Position numbers and translations under genes: made by a program
Notes under the pieces: generated by a model
Told to the model about the DNA's origin: nothing
What the model saw: the letters and a program-made list of their open reading frames with translations, nothing else
Databases searched by the model: none
Shown here: positions 1 to 11,947 of the stretch, one piece after another
Layout: each line of letters opens with the position of its first letter
Numbering within the stretch: position 1 is the first letter of the stretch
NCBI GenBank assembly: GCA_019787685.1
Contig: JAHNUO010000010.1
Location: 1,240,001-1,304,000, forward strand
Reading direction: 5' to 3'
DNA from: Chiua virens
Taxonomy: Eukaryota > Basidiomycota > Agaricomycetes > Boletales > Boletaceae
Length of the DNA stretch: 64,000 bases

Positions 1-292
1 CGATACACAGTAATGGAGGGAAATAACAAGGGAATAGTTATGTACGTGTAATGCGGATGAGTGCGGTAGAGGAGACAGATTGCGACAAGGATGAGATGCC
101 GGTGAATGAACGAGGACAGATCTAAGTCGAAACAGTGGTTGCGTAGCGAGGCCAAGTGAATAGATGCGAGCATGTGCTGGTCATTAGCGTGCCGGTCGGT
201 GCGAGAAAATGACTAGTCCCTGGGACAACATGCGCTTATACGCGCATGGAATCATCGTGATTCAGAAAATGCGGGAGGTTCAGAGTGTCGGA

Positions 293-2387
293 TCACCGTA
301 TCAGCTTCCCCCAATCCAACATCCCTCCTCCCTTTTCTCCTCCACCTTCCCGTCGTGGGAAGGCATTCCAGAACCTGAGCGTTTCGTCGCCAGCCCCGGT
401 GACAATTGTCTCCCCATCAGGGCTCATCGCGAGATAAAGTACCCGATGCGTGTGTCCGGTTAGCGAAGCGACTTGGGCAAGCGAAGGATACCGCCATATA
501 CATATCTGATTCTGAGCCGTCGTGCTCGAGAATCCGTGGGTGCTGACGAGTTCATGGGAAGTATGCGACCAGATAAGATTGCAAACCTACACCAAAATCG
601 CCTCAGTCACAACACGCGCAAGTGAAAATGAAACCTTACCTGGCTCCCAGTGTCCAATTCGTTCAACATCGTGCCAGTAAACGTATTCCAAAATCGAATA
701 TGTTTATCCTGCGTCCCACCACCCGTGGCAAGCACTCCAGAAATGTGGGGATCCCATGCCAGCGCTTTGACAGCCGCAGTGTGCTCGTGGAACTTCCACA
801 AGGGGATATCCCCATCCCCATCGCCACTGCTATTTGACCTTGACCGACGTGTTGAAGTACCGATGCCACCTCCAGGTCCCGACCCGGAAGTGTGCATAGA
901 CGACGCAATGGAGGATGCACGACGAGATCCACGGAGGTCCCATATACATACTTTGTTATCGTTGCCTCCGCTCGCAAGAGCGGAACCCAGCCCAGAACCT
1001 CCAGGGCCTTGCGCGGGGGCACCTCCCGCACTTGGGGCCCCAATCCCTCCTTCAGCCCCTGACGCTCCAGCAGTTGAGCTGGTACCGATTCCAGTGCCAC
1101 GTGGATTTCCAAAGCCCATCCCCAACTCGCCACTCCACCGTAAACCACAGACTTCTTGTCGATGGCCTGCACACTTCCTGAATGGTCTACCTCCAGCGCC
1201 TTCGCGCACGTCCCGGTGATGAACCATCCGATCTCGGCTTCCACTACTTAGAACGTGTCCATTCCAAGATAGAGCGCCGATTCGCTGACTATGCGCAGGA
1301 GCATAGGTGCGAATGGGTTGGAGCGTTGGAGCGTCGTAGATAAGTAGATGCCCAGACAGTGTACCAATTCGCGAGAGTGGTACCCTATGTAGACAAGATT
1401 ACACGTTAGCACATGCAGATCAGATCATGACGATCGCTACCTTTTGTACCCACGCAACCGAGCTGATGGTATCCCCAGCGGGGCCCAAGTCGATCAGCTT
1501 GGAGACAGCAGCATTATGAGCCGTCCAGAGGTAGACACAGCTACCCAGACCAACGCCGAGGATATTTGTGCTCGACCAATCGACTAGATTGAGGTAAAAA
1601 TCGTCGGCGAGCTCCGGTGCATCGAGAACGCGATAGGGAGTCTTGCAGACACTACGAAGCTGACGACGTGGGGACTCGAGGAGTTGCCGCGATTCTGCAC
1701 GCACGGGGGACATGGAATATGCTTCATCGGTTGGTGTATCGAGACGACGACCAGTAGTCGGTGTCGGAGAGGGAGACGTGTAATGGAATATGCGCCTGCG
1801 CGTTGGGGTGGAGGGCGCGATGGACGTGGATGGTTGAACGGGGCGAGTGGGCGATGCAGGACGATGAGGCGATGGCGGAGTCACTTCACTGTGGAGAATG
1901 GAGTTGAATATGGCGTTGGCTTGCTCTACTGGGGACATATCGGGTGTATGGGATCGGACCGATAGGGAGAAAACAGAGGATGCGTCAGAGCCGAGTAAGT
2001 TGAAACGGAAACCCAAGGACAAAACGCACCCTTTATAGCATCTGATTCGGTGGGTATAGTGCGATGCTTCGAAGGTGTCGAAGGACTGCTGTCGTCCATG
2101 AGATGATAAGAGGTTCTCATATCGCCAGTATCCCTGCTTGGTACGAAACGATCGCCATAGTGGGCGTGTGCGCGAGAAGGGTGTTCGGGCGATTCTGGGC
2201 CGGATGTGTCGCTCGCGGTGAGTTGTGAGTAATTGAGGGCAGGGATCGCGGCGTGGTTAGCCACGGGGGAAGCGAGGGCAAAGGCTTGATTTACGCGCTG
2301 CCTGTTTCTGCGGGGAGAGTCGTCGTCTGCATCTTGGTGTGCGGCGCGTAGTCGTTTGCCAAAGGGCGAGTTTTTGAGACCGGACAT
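293..2387 (-). CDS. CDH1: Cdh1/Fizzy-related WD40 activator of the anaphase-promoting complex
   Basis: APC/C co-activator that recruits mitotic substrates for ubiquitination. Exons read 2387-2030, 1928-1441, 1384-640 and 586-293, with GT-AG introns of 101, 56 and 53 nt. The N-terminus holds a C-box ([18 protein letters not shown]). Next come a Ser/Thr/Pro-rich segment and the family-typical [20 protein letters not shown] entry into the WD40 propeller. Later blades show [29 protein letters not shown] and TLRFWNAF. The protein ends in Leu-Ile-Arg, the IR tail that binds the APC/C. A Gly/Ser-rich insert of about 45 residues interrupts one blade. Oddity: just after the 56-nt intron the expected [13 protein letters not shown] strand is split by one extra base near 1370 (sense GCGAATTGGT), so the frame does not carry through. 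The family assignment is secure. Cdh1 is preferred to Cdc20 on the [10 protein letters not shown] type of linker. Confidence 0.88.
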
Positions 2388-4390
2388 GGCGTGGACGTGA
2401 CGAGGCGGGTGAGTAGCAAGTTGTAGTTGGAATGAAACAAGGAATGAGTTGGGGACGACTTGAAGAAGCAGGAAAGAAAAAGAACGAGTCAGCGAATGCA
2501 GTCGAGGACGAGACCGAACCCGGGCAGGGGCAACAGCGGGGAGTCGTAGACAACGGCGAACCAAACGACGCGTCGATTACCTAACACCCCCTCCGCGCTT
2601 TTCAACCAGCGACGCCCAGAAAAAAAAAGAAAAAATCATTAAAAAACATTAAAAAATCCAGAGGGCCACGAAACTGACCTGCAGTGAAATAGACACATCA
2701 ACCACCCATTTCGCCAGGTTTCTAACCGGGCCAGCTTGGTCAGGAGGTGTGTTGAGGCTACATCCATTCAGACGGAGACTGAATCCGAGTCAAGTCCAGC
2801 CACGGCATTTGTAAGACGCGTCGTGACTACGCGTCATCGCGCGCGGCCGTCGTCGACACCAACAACGGTAACGAACCTTTGAGGTGTTTCGAGGGAAATG
2901 GAGCCCATGGGTTGTCTGAGTAGCTTTTTCTTCTCCATATGTCCTAGGATATCCGTCGTGTACTCTGGACACTGTAGGGTCGGTGTGAGCCAAGTGGATC
3001 CGGGGTAGTAGCCTCGACAGGTGGTCGTTTTTCTTCGCCTATGTCGAGTCCCAGTGGACGCCCGTTTTTCAAAAGGAGGGTGATAGAGAGTGTGATAGAA
3101 GCATGACTGTGTGGCTTTGCGTAGTTCCCACTCGTGGCTAATTGGCCCACAGCGAAATTATGTCGTATCTGTCATACAGCCTTGGCTAAATCAATCATCA
3201 TCACGACAGCCATCGATTATCGCAATTAAATCATGCCGTCCGAAAGCCAGGGAATGTCTAGGTGTAAGACAAGTCTAGCCTATGAAGGATACTCCGACTC
3301 GGACCCCTCCTACATGCAATTGCTCCCACGTCCACGTATCAATTGCTCCAACTTTCTGTTCCCTTGTCGCTTTGAGCCGATACTGGGCATGAACATACAT
3401 ATGCGGTCACCGATTATCATTCCGAAACACCCTGACGCACGTCGCAACACCGCCCGCCGACTTGGCGTCGCGACTACATGTCACAGCGTGATCCCTGCAA
3501 AGTGTCTTACACAGGTTCGGCAACATAACCCAAACCCGATCTTACATCCGACGTGAGCGTCGGGGTCAGGGAATCGTTCCGGGATGGACTCAAAAGGCTT
3601 TGGAGTATTTTGATTCGTCGTGGGTCATGGACGTATGCACACGATCAACTTTGACTAGATGAGCGCGCTAGACAAACCAGAGATTCGTCGCGACCTGCCC
3701 CTGAACATATCAACATGGTAACACCGCCAGGGGAGCAAAGAGATATAACATAACATACCCCTTGGAATGTAATATCGTAAACGTCGTCGTCCACCACCGC
3801 ACGGGAGCTACTCCTTGCCGACAGCCGCATCTATCTGAACATAGATCTTATCCCGGTCGGCTGGGTACAGAACCATCGCAAGCAACTTGAAGCAAGAACG
3901 TCACCAAGGCCGATTTTATCTACACTCGGATGAGACAGGAAGTCAGTCGGAGAGATGACGTCGCACACACCGTTTCCGACGCTGCCGCGATCATTCAGAT
4001 GGGCAACGAAGACACAGCATACATAGAGGCGTACTACACAGACTGCGGTGTCTTTGAGAACTTGCATCCTCGGAACAGTACTACGTAGCGGGGTCTGGCT
4101 TGATCTCTTCCCGAAGGCCAGGGACTTCCCTCATTCTGGTCCATGTTCAAGGGTGTGTATATGCACCGTATCGATGGGCTTCTACCCATCTTTCTTCGCA
4201 ACGCGTGTGCAAAAGGGAATGTCATATAAATCTTTGGTCCTAAGTATCCGAAAACCACGATGGGATGCTCAGGACTCGCCACTCGTTAGTCTCATGCTCC
4301 TTTAGACGCGCATTCAGACATCGGTACTTACTTATCGGGAACGCACCCAGAATTCCTGCTATTTCCTGCATATTCGCTCCCGACAGCAGT
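2388..4390. other. Intergenic stretch without a recognisable gene
   Basis: No open frame here shows a recognisable domain or a credible exon chain. Just upstream of CDH1 there is an A-rich run (about 2618-2660) with several poly-A blocks separated by TCATT and CATT, probably part of its promoter. An open frame of 107 codons at 3233-3556 (+) has no family signal and is treated as chance. Confidence 0.5.
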
Positions 4391-4524
4391 TTACACATCC
4401 TTCCGAGAGTGGATTCGGTCTCGTGCGGCCACGGCCACAAAGGGAACACCTACCCAATCGTCCAACGCGTTTCTAATCACGCTGGGGTGGTGGCCGTCTA
4501 TGTTTATGTTGTGGATGATCATAT

Positions 4525-4666
4525 TTATGCAAACACTAGAAAATAGCTGTTGAGCACCGTGATCGAAGAGCACAGAAGTGACGGTTTCTGCCAAGTTGGA
4601 TGACCCTTGGCTTCCCAAGTGCACTCGAATAGTGTGGTATTCGGACTGTACGATCTGGATGGTGGA
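4525..4666 (-). pseudogene. Fragment of the locus F-box-like family (copy A, N-terminal part only)
   Basis: About 48 codons match the N-terminal exon of the two larger F-box-like copies at 18.3 and 32.5 kb: an IQIVQSEYHTIRVHL start, then ETVTSVLFDHGAQQLFSSV. The other copies read ETVVSVSFDYGAQQQFSGV and ETVISVFFDRHAQQLFSSV at this point. Nothing resembling the F-box or the C-terminal part follows, so this is an isolated relic. It lies head to head with an MPP10 fragment starting about 10 bp away. The same divergent F-box/MPP10 pairing is seen at 34.8 kb, which suggests both were carried by one duplicated block. Confidence 0.6.
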
Positions 4667-4675
4667 TCTACTGCC

Positions 4676-5068
4676 ATGTCCACCCGCTGCCTTCCAATTC
4701 CGAAATCCAACCACTCGAAGCCGAAAACGTCCGTTCCGAAGAATGTACGCACCTTGGTGACCTCTGCCCACGTTCGCCCACTCGATTTTCTTCTCGACGA
4801 AGACCTCGAGTCCGAGCGCACCTCATGCAACCTTCCCATTATCACCGAAGCCGTCGTCGCCACCTTGTAGAATCACATCGAGGAGGGCCGGTTCGACGGC
4901 GTCGTGTGGCGGCGGCCTAGCGCGGATTTAGCGCCAGTGCCGTTTTTGCACACTAGACTGGTCGAACTGCAAGATACTAAGTCCGCACAGTCGATGGCGT
5001 AAGACATACGAGGTGAGTATGTTGCTGCCCAGTCTGGGTTGTTGGTGGACGAAAGAGATGGTTGGTTA
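4676..5068 (+). pseudogene. MPP10 C-terminal-half fragment, degraded
   Basis: Matches the better copy at 34.7 kb in pieces: RPLDFLLDEDLESERTSCN, PIITEAVVATL (then a stop), EEGRFDGVV and RLVELQDTKSAQSMA (then a stop). MPP10 is a component of the U3 snoRNP/SSU processome. The opening 40 codons are frameshifted relative to the better copy. The fragment stops before the lysine-rich C-terminal tail. It is non-functional as read and is the most distant of four such fragments in the window. Confidence 0.65.
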
Positions 5069-5402
5069 CGCGCGATCACGGCCGGCGAGTACAGTCGTGG
5101 TCAAAATTTCGAGCTCCAACTCGCTAGAAACACATTCTTGACTACGACTGGACCGTATCGCATACTTGAGTCTGGTCGAGGCAAGTGGCTCGGAGTCGGA
5201 AGAAAACAAGTTGCCGTGTGAACCACATGAGTAGGACCCTCAGGCCCTTATTACGTCGTCGAACTTCGAGTTGAAGGCATTCCAAGCCTTCTCCTTCTCT
5301 AACCTGAACAACCACCATCCCCATAGCTGCAATTGTGGTACGATATCTTATACGGCACATATTCTGGCACCGTCAGTGGTGACTTGAAACCAAGCAGTAG
5401 CC

Positions 5403-8400
5403 ATGACTATTCGTGACCGCTTAGGGGCCATTTTCGGCTTCAACCCAATACCCACAACCATCCTATTGGTCCTCATTTATGCAGCGATATTCAGCACTGT
5501 AATCGTTACGGACAACCTGCCTTCCGTCCCTAGGAACACGCGAGGACTTGACTTGGACCAAGCTTGGTGGGATCTTCACCAAGTAACCCTTTCTTCTCTC
5601 ACCCACACGTGTGCTGACCTTACTTCCCAAGGTGTCTGCCAGACCTCATTCCTTCAACTCCCATGCTAATGATATCGTCCGTGACCTCATACTCGAGCGC
5701 CTGGAAGATGTAGCTTCGCGGCATCCTCATGTTACAATCGATTACGACGTCATCTCGAATGCCTCGTGGGCTACAGGCCTTCTCTCCACGGATCCACGTT
5801 TCGTCTACCAGGAGGGAAACAACATCCTTGTCAAAGTGGAAGGCACCGATCCTGCGTTTCGTGAATCTGGCGGTTTCTTGCTGTCGGCTCACTATGACTC
5901 AGTATCGACTGCACCTGGTACCACCGACGACTCGATGGGAATCGTCACTTTGATGCAGATGGTGGAACACTTTGCGAAGCACAGACCAAATCGGACTGTC
6001 ATATTCAACTTCAACAACAACGAAGAAAATGGCCTGAACGGCGCGCATACGTATGTCTCCAAATGCAATACAAGAAATGCTATTCATGTCCTTTACAAGC
6101 TTTTTGCAGCACCCATGGGCCAACATCAGTGATGTCTTCCTCAATCTTGAAGGTGCTGCTGCAGGAGGGTAAGCTTCGTCGCTTCTCTGGTGTCATTTCT
6201 CCGCCACTGATAGCCTAATGTAGTCGACCAGTACTGTTTCGGGCCACCACAATCGCTCCACTCTTCTCCTGGACGAACAATCACGTTCCGCATCCGCATG
6301 CCAATGTGATCTTCGCAGACGCGTTTTCGCGTGGTGCTGTACGATCCACGACTGATTATTCCGTCTATGAGCAAGCAGGGTTAGACGGTCTCGACTTCGC
6401 GTTCTATAGGGGCAGAAGTCGTTACCATACGTGGTATGATTCGGTATCTGGCATGGAAGGTGGCAAAAAAGCCCTTTGGGCGATGATGGAAGCTACTCAA
6501 GGAGCCAGTCTCGTCCTCGCAAATGACGAAACAGTCCATTCTCAACCTCTGCCCCAACAAGAAAGACCCGTTTACTTTGAGCGTGAGCGTTCCACAATCC
6601 TGTCTATCCACGGTGGTCTTATACTCCTCGCCAGTATTTGGCGCCGCTTTGGTGGTTTTCTCGCTGGAAGCGTTGTTCATCACGAACGTGGTTTTACTTT
6701 CAACTGGCCCCATCCTTCTCGTGCTCCTCGCGTATTCAAAGCACATTGTCCGTCTAAGTAGGAGGATTCGGCTTGAGCATTCTTGCGCACCTTGATGTAA
6801 ATAACGCTCAAGAACATGTGTCATACAGCGAAGTGATGAAGAGGGTGGGAGCTGTAGCTTGGAACTCAACCAAGTTCTGGGTCGCTTTGGCGATCAGCAT
6901 AGGTCTCCAAGCAGCTTTGATTGCAGGATATGTCAACCTGAACCCTTTTGTGAGTTGTACACCCTTGTGAAGAATGGTTCTCTGACACAAGCAACTAGAT
7001 TATTCATTCCTATCCTTTCCTGGTGTTCGCCTTCCGCCTCATCGTTGGCTTTTTTGTCAACCGTATTGGTGATTTCCTTCCCCTGCAACGTTCGTCGCAC
7101 CGTGCTGGCTCCAGAGCAACAGAAGCTCTCGATTCTGCTGCAGATTTACAGCTTCACTTGGGTATTGCTCATTTTCTCCACGGTTGCACTACGCAGTGCT
7201 GAGATAGGTAGCACCTACGTCATCACCGCGTGGAACGCATGTGCCTTCGTTGGATGTGCCACGGGCCTGCTAGAAGCAATGACGAACGCGCGTGGTTTTG
7301 GGATCGAAACCGAAGCCTGGCATGAGAACCATACCTACTCGGGGAGTGGATACCACGCTATCAGCACAGAAGAGGAGGTAAATGAACAACGATCATCAAC
7401 CAGAATTGTGGAAGAACCCGAACCCACAGAGACGACACCGCTCGTTCCGCGGGAGCGCCTACGCCCGCTTCCGCCAACCCCTGACGAAGGGGCCATCGGA
7501 TGGTGGATTTTGCAGTTACTTCTCGTGGTCCCTTTCCCAGTCATCTTGGTATTCCATATTTCAGTCATGGTCCTAGGCGCGGTGAACCAAACTCTTACGG
7601 ATGGAAACAGCCCTGCGTCAAGTAAGAATGTCCAACAGGGTCATAGGGTCACCTTACTCACGGGTCAATGCTTCAGCCTACAGCCTCCTGTCCTTTTTGG
7701 CTGTCCTGCTTACTCTACCCATGGCTCCATTCAGCATCAACGTGCATCGATGGCTTACGTTCCTCATACTCGCCATTTTCCTAGTCTCGACCTACATATA
7801 CTTGGATCGCATTCCCGTTCTCGCAAGAATCGCCTCTCAAATTATATTTCGTCCAAACTGTGAATCTTACGGGTTCAGAGACCGGAAGCGAGCATACAAC
7901 AACTGCGATCACTGGGCCCAAGAAGTTCCTAGTTCGTCATATCATCCCGGAGTTCCCATCTGCGTTCGACAAGTCTGTGACGTGCTACGATGCACCGGAT
8001 AAAGTCGGCCTTCAGACATGCTCGTGGGAGGTCGATGCGGAGATGATACCCTCGCCTGGCGGAAAGGACACTGTGTACAATGGCACCGATGTGCCGTGGG
8101 TATCCTATTCCGTGGATCCGCATGAGACCGCACGGCGCTCGGATCAGCATTCAGGGTCTCAACACGCGATTCTGTACCCTCGCATTCACCAACCGACGCA
8201 TTTCCAAGTGTAGCGTCGCGGGGGATGGAGGCAAGGGCCCGCAAAAGGGATACGAAGTACCCGAGCAGGGGCTAGGTCAAATCCAACTCTGGAGCCGCGA
8301 ATTTGGGAATGAGTTTGAAGTCACGGTGGAGTGGAAGGACAAGCGACGATGACGTGCTGGAACCGCTCCAAGGGACGGGTGAGCTGCGGTTGGGACGAGT

Positions 8401-8543
8401 ATGAGCGGGCGACGGTCGGAGGTGGGTGGTCTGGGGGTAAGATCCCTTCATTGGAGGAGGTGATGCAGTTTTTGCCAGAGTGGGCTGTGGTGACCAAATC
8501 GACGTCTGCGCTTTTCACTGCTGAGAGGGTGTTCTCTATCTGA
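5403..8543 (+). pseudogene. PFF1: Pff1-type vacuolar membrane protease (M28), frameshifted
   Basis: Multi-pass vacuolar membrane metallopeptidase of the M28 family. Exons: 5403-5582, 5632-6050, 6100-6168, 6224-6582, 6635-6757, 6813-6949, 6999 onward; introns are 49-55 nt with one more near 7621. Visible parts: an N-terminal membrane anchor; the zinc-site segments SAHYDSVSTAPGTTDDS and NNNEENGLNGAH; a run of hydrophobic helices; and a C-terminal luminal domain ending AVVTKSTSALFTAERVFSI. Homology continues in order to the stop, but the frame must change about four times downstream of 6999: near 7040, 7808 and 8127 (one extra base each) and near 8333 (one base missing). The catalytic half is clean. 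It is either a recent pseudogene or a gene hit by assembly indels. Confidence 0.8.
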
Positions 8544-8888
8544 ACGGTCGGTGTTTTGTATCATGTGGTTTTTGGATTATTTATTCTTGTGTCAAAACCA
8601 GTCGTTGAGCAGACTCGATGTAAACGGATCCAGGTTCGTTCGACGTCAAGGTGGATCGGTCGCATATGAGACCATAATCACAACAAATCCGGAGGGCTAG
8701 AGCTTAGAGATGGGTGTCCGCTACCGGAAAGGCTGCCATTTCACAACGCGCATCGGAAACGCTTGCACAACCTTCCGATTAGAGCAAACTTGCCTGTCAG
8801 GCTGGATCCCACATCAGCTCGTTAAGCGGCACGTCGAGATCCCGTGCGAGCCCCGATGCAACCTCGTGCATTACCCCACATTTAAACA
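8544..8888. other. Intergenic, nothing recognised
   Basis: Region between the stop of the protease gene and the probable 3' end of the minus-strand gene at 8889. It contains stops in all frames and no repeat related to others in the window. Confidence 0.4.
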
Positions 8889-10263
8889 TCAGACTTCCGA
8901 ATCTAGCTTGTCTGTCGCGCTCGTCCGGTGTAGCGCCCGCATAAACGTCAACTCGGCGATCTGTGACGCCGGTTGAGTTATCGGCTTGACAGCTACGACA
9001 CAACGTGAGCGTACCGCCGCATAGACGTGGATCCGGCCAATCTCCATGTCTGTGTATTCCCGTGTCTCATCATCGTTTTCTTCCAACAACACGCCCAAGG
9101 TCGCAGGGCCAAGCAACCGTTGGGAAACCTAGCATAATAACCAATTCTGGATGACACGGTAAAATCGGTACACGGGCGCACCTTGACAACTGTTTGTGCG
9201 CCCCCACCCTTCCTCGAAGAACCCAATTTCCGCCACCTCTTTTTTCGTTCTTCTGGTCCTCGCAAACATTCGTAAGTCACTCTTTTCGTATCGCAGTTCA
9301 AGCGGATCATTTGTGTATATCGATATGGCATTGTAAAGTGTTTCCACGTACTGTTCATACTGGGGAACGCAAATATGAGCCTTTTGAGAACATCTACAAT
9401 GGTAAGGCACTGAAAACAGAATTTGCATTTCCAGACTGACTTACAATGTTTGGCTAGAGGTCCAACTTCGACATAATATGAATTGGGAGATGCACCTGGG
9501 GCGGGCCGGATGTCCTCCCAGCCGACAGATGACAATAGGGTAACTGAAACGTTTGTTCACGACTATGTGAGTAGTGTCATGTTAGTGCAACCAAACGCAC
9601 TCGAGAAGATGAGACAACTCACTAGTTCAGCTAAACGTGATAGATGAACGACTAGCTCTGGGAACTTCTCAAACGGCATCTCCGCTCGCACAATCAAGAT
9701 TACCATCGATGGCTCTTGATCGTTTTCGTGAACGACCCCCTTGCCCTTCCCTTTGCCCTTTCCTCTGGAGGGATTGCCTGTGCGCTCAAGACGTAGCTTC
9801 CCGAGCCCATGGAGAAAACTATCGATACCGTCGTTGTATCTTTGAGCATTGTCCGCGGGCCGTACTTGACAGCCATCCTGCCATGATGGCTTCTACCCCG
9901 CTGGCGAGCTGAGCACGGTGTCGTATAATATACGCGGAGTGAAACATACCACGGCATCAATGTGCGGGTAGAGAGTGAGTGGTGGGTCTGGGATGGAAGA
10001 GGAGTGACGCATGGGTTGTTCAGGCCTTCTGTGATGCACATGGGTAGTAGGTACGTCGAGGAAAGAGGAGTGAGATGTGTGATGAACGATGCGTACCCAG
10101 GATGAGCCTCAGCGTGCTTTTTGACGAATTGTTCTCCTTCATCCATGTTTTTTCCCGCTGAACGTGTCGAAGTTGAAAGCAAGTAGTAAAGTTTTGGAAT
10201 ATGATCATCATGGATTTCTCCTTCTTTCAAGACCATAGCTGCAGATCGGGATCCCCGTTTCAT
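8889..10263 (-). CDS. Uncharacterised multi-exon protein
   Basis: Not recognised. Several minus-strand segments look coding and are separated by plausible short introns. The first, from an ATG at 10263, contains DDHIPKLYYLLSTSTRSAGK and ends HAEAHPG before a GTACGC donor. Further segments contain SIPDPPLTLYPHIDAVV, then SMVILIVRAEMPFEKFPELV, then SVGWEDIRPAPGASPNSYYV, then YEQYVETLYNAISIYTNDPL. The last segment holds YTDMEIGRIHVYAAVRSRCV and stops at 8889. No signal peptide, membrane helix or known catalytic motif is visible. The middle exons do not join cleanly in one frame, so the exon chain is uncertain and the gene may be damaged like its neighbour. Confidence 0.4.
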
Positions 10264-10342
10264 CGGCTATAATGTACCGAGTTATAAAATCGGATCATCG
10301 GAGACAGTCGGCGTTGGACGTGTTTGGGCCCACGGCGTGACG

Positions 10343-10956
10343 ATGAAGTTTTCTGCCCTCCATTCACTGGTCGTTGCACTGGCATCATGCAACGTAGTCT
10401 GGGCCACCTCAGTACCTCGTTGCTCCGAATCGTTGAACCTCACCGACTCCTGTTACTACGTCCCGTTGCCCAATGTTTCGGTGTCAAATGCGACGAGAAC
10501 GGTTCCATGGGGTGAACCAACAATTGAATATGCAAACGGAACGACGTGCTGCTCCTCGCTCGATCAAGTCCGAACTGCGCTTGATGACATTGACGCCAAA
10601 CTGTTACAGCTCTTGTCAACGAGGGTGCTTCATGAAAATATTCAGTGTTTATGTACGACTATCCTGATGCGAATTGCATCATCCACTATAGAGCAGCGTA
10701 TGTTAGGGAAGCCACGCGCTTCAAGAGCACAGAAGCGAGCGTTGACGACCCGACACGGAACCAACAAGTCATACAGGGTGCGATAGACGATGCGCCTGCC
10801 GTTGGTCTCCCGCAGATCATTGCGCAGATGGTGTACCGAAATATTGTCAATTCCAGCGTCCTGTTCGAAGAATGCATTGTACGTGATCACGTTCAGACAG
10901 CGGAATTACATAGTCACTAAAGCGACACGTAGTTCAACACATATGAACTGGATTGA
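10343..10956 (+). CDS. Secreted chorismate mutase (AroQ fold)
   Basis: Chorismate mutase converts chorismate to prephenate. Secreted forms are known in plant-associated fungi and are proposed to draw down host salicylate precursors. The ATG at 10343 opens a clear signal peptide (MKFSALHSLVVALASC...VWA). The mature part has the AroQ pattern: SSLDQVRTALDDIDAKLLQL, AAYVREATRFK, DDPTRNQQVIQGA and IIAQMVYRNIVNSSVLFEEC. The last intron (10879-10932) gives a final exon encoding FNTYELD. The first intron is ambiguous. A 67-nt intron from 10625 would join STR to AAYVREA exactly as the family expects but shifts the frame by one. A donor at 10645 (intron 10645-10691, 47 nt) keeps frame but inserts about seven residues in helix 1. 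The role as effector is inference. Confidence 0.8.
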
Positions 10957-11947
10957 GTAGTGCCTTTACAGTGAACTAGTTTACCCCTGCACATATCATA
11001 TCCCGGGGTGCCCGTACGAAGATGTGATCACTGAGCAAAGGTGATTGCCAGGGTCTGTCGACCAGGAAATTTTGGTCTATGTTCTTCCAGATCACTTGTA
11101 CTACACCTATATGGCAATGAAACTTGTGAATATTGCAGTCAACTTTCAGAGTCACCAGTGGCACGGAAAACCCTCATAGACTAAATAACCATCTGCAGGT
11201 ATCACTTTCGGGCTTCAGGATCTCTCGGATGTAGAGGTCATAAACCCCGAACCGGCACAAAGCGGTGAGTCTTCCTCGGCGTTCGCCCAACTAGAGCCAT
11301 CCGATCCTTCGTAACCCCACCCCCGAACGCTTGACAACCATCCCCCAACCATTCCTCACTGACATACACACACTGTCCTACTTGCAGACATCAACTAGAC
11401 AAGCGCATAATGTCCAACGACATCCTCCGCGAACAGACAAAGTCAGAAGTTGTGTCGTCTTGTGATGTACTCCTCATAGTAAGTACATGAGTACATGAAT
11501 GATCTCTCTGATGACATGACGTCGGCTGTGTAAACAAAAATAGAGGTTGTTATCGCCGACATCTTCAAAGATGCTTGCTTATTGTCCGTTCCTTTTTTCG
11601 CTATGTGGCAGTCAGCCGGCGGAGGGGGTCCGATCCTCTGGAATGTGTCCATGCATCTTTCTCTAATAATAACTGCCAGGTAGCATCCAGATGAACACGA
11701 AACGATCATGGTGGTTGCTTGGGCTACGAGCGTTCATTTGTTGGGACCGGGCAATTAAAATTTCCCGATGCTCATATCAGATTGGATCTGATGTACGTAT
11801 CGTTCTTCCGCACGTAATGGCCATTGGCCGACCTCTGTTCATCCAATTTTACTGCTTAACGCCTTTCAATGCGCGCCCCACTACTATAATGTAGAGGCCA
11901 TCTGCTCCTTTATAGTTCTCCATTCCTCTTCCCCCTTCTCATCGGAA
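10957..11947 (+). other. Intergenic; possible exon relic and start of the sedolisin promoter
   Basis: At about 11198-11270 (+) a short coding-like stretch (ITFGLQDLSDVEVINPEPAQ) is followed by a GTGAGT donor and a possible acceptor at 11390, giving an immediate stop. It has no family match and may be the tail of a lost gene. From about 11700 the sequence resembles the region upstream of the next sedolisin (15230-15450), including ATCCAATTTTACTG and CAATGCGCGCC, so it is the 5' region of sedolisin copy 1. Confidence 0.4.

Noticed and set aside
650..1219. Plus-strand Pro/Ser-rich open frame over CDH1
   Set aside because: Antisense shadow of the Gly-rich insert in the WD40 protein.
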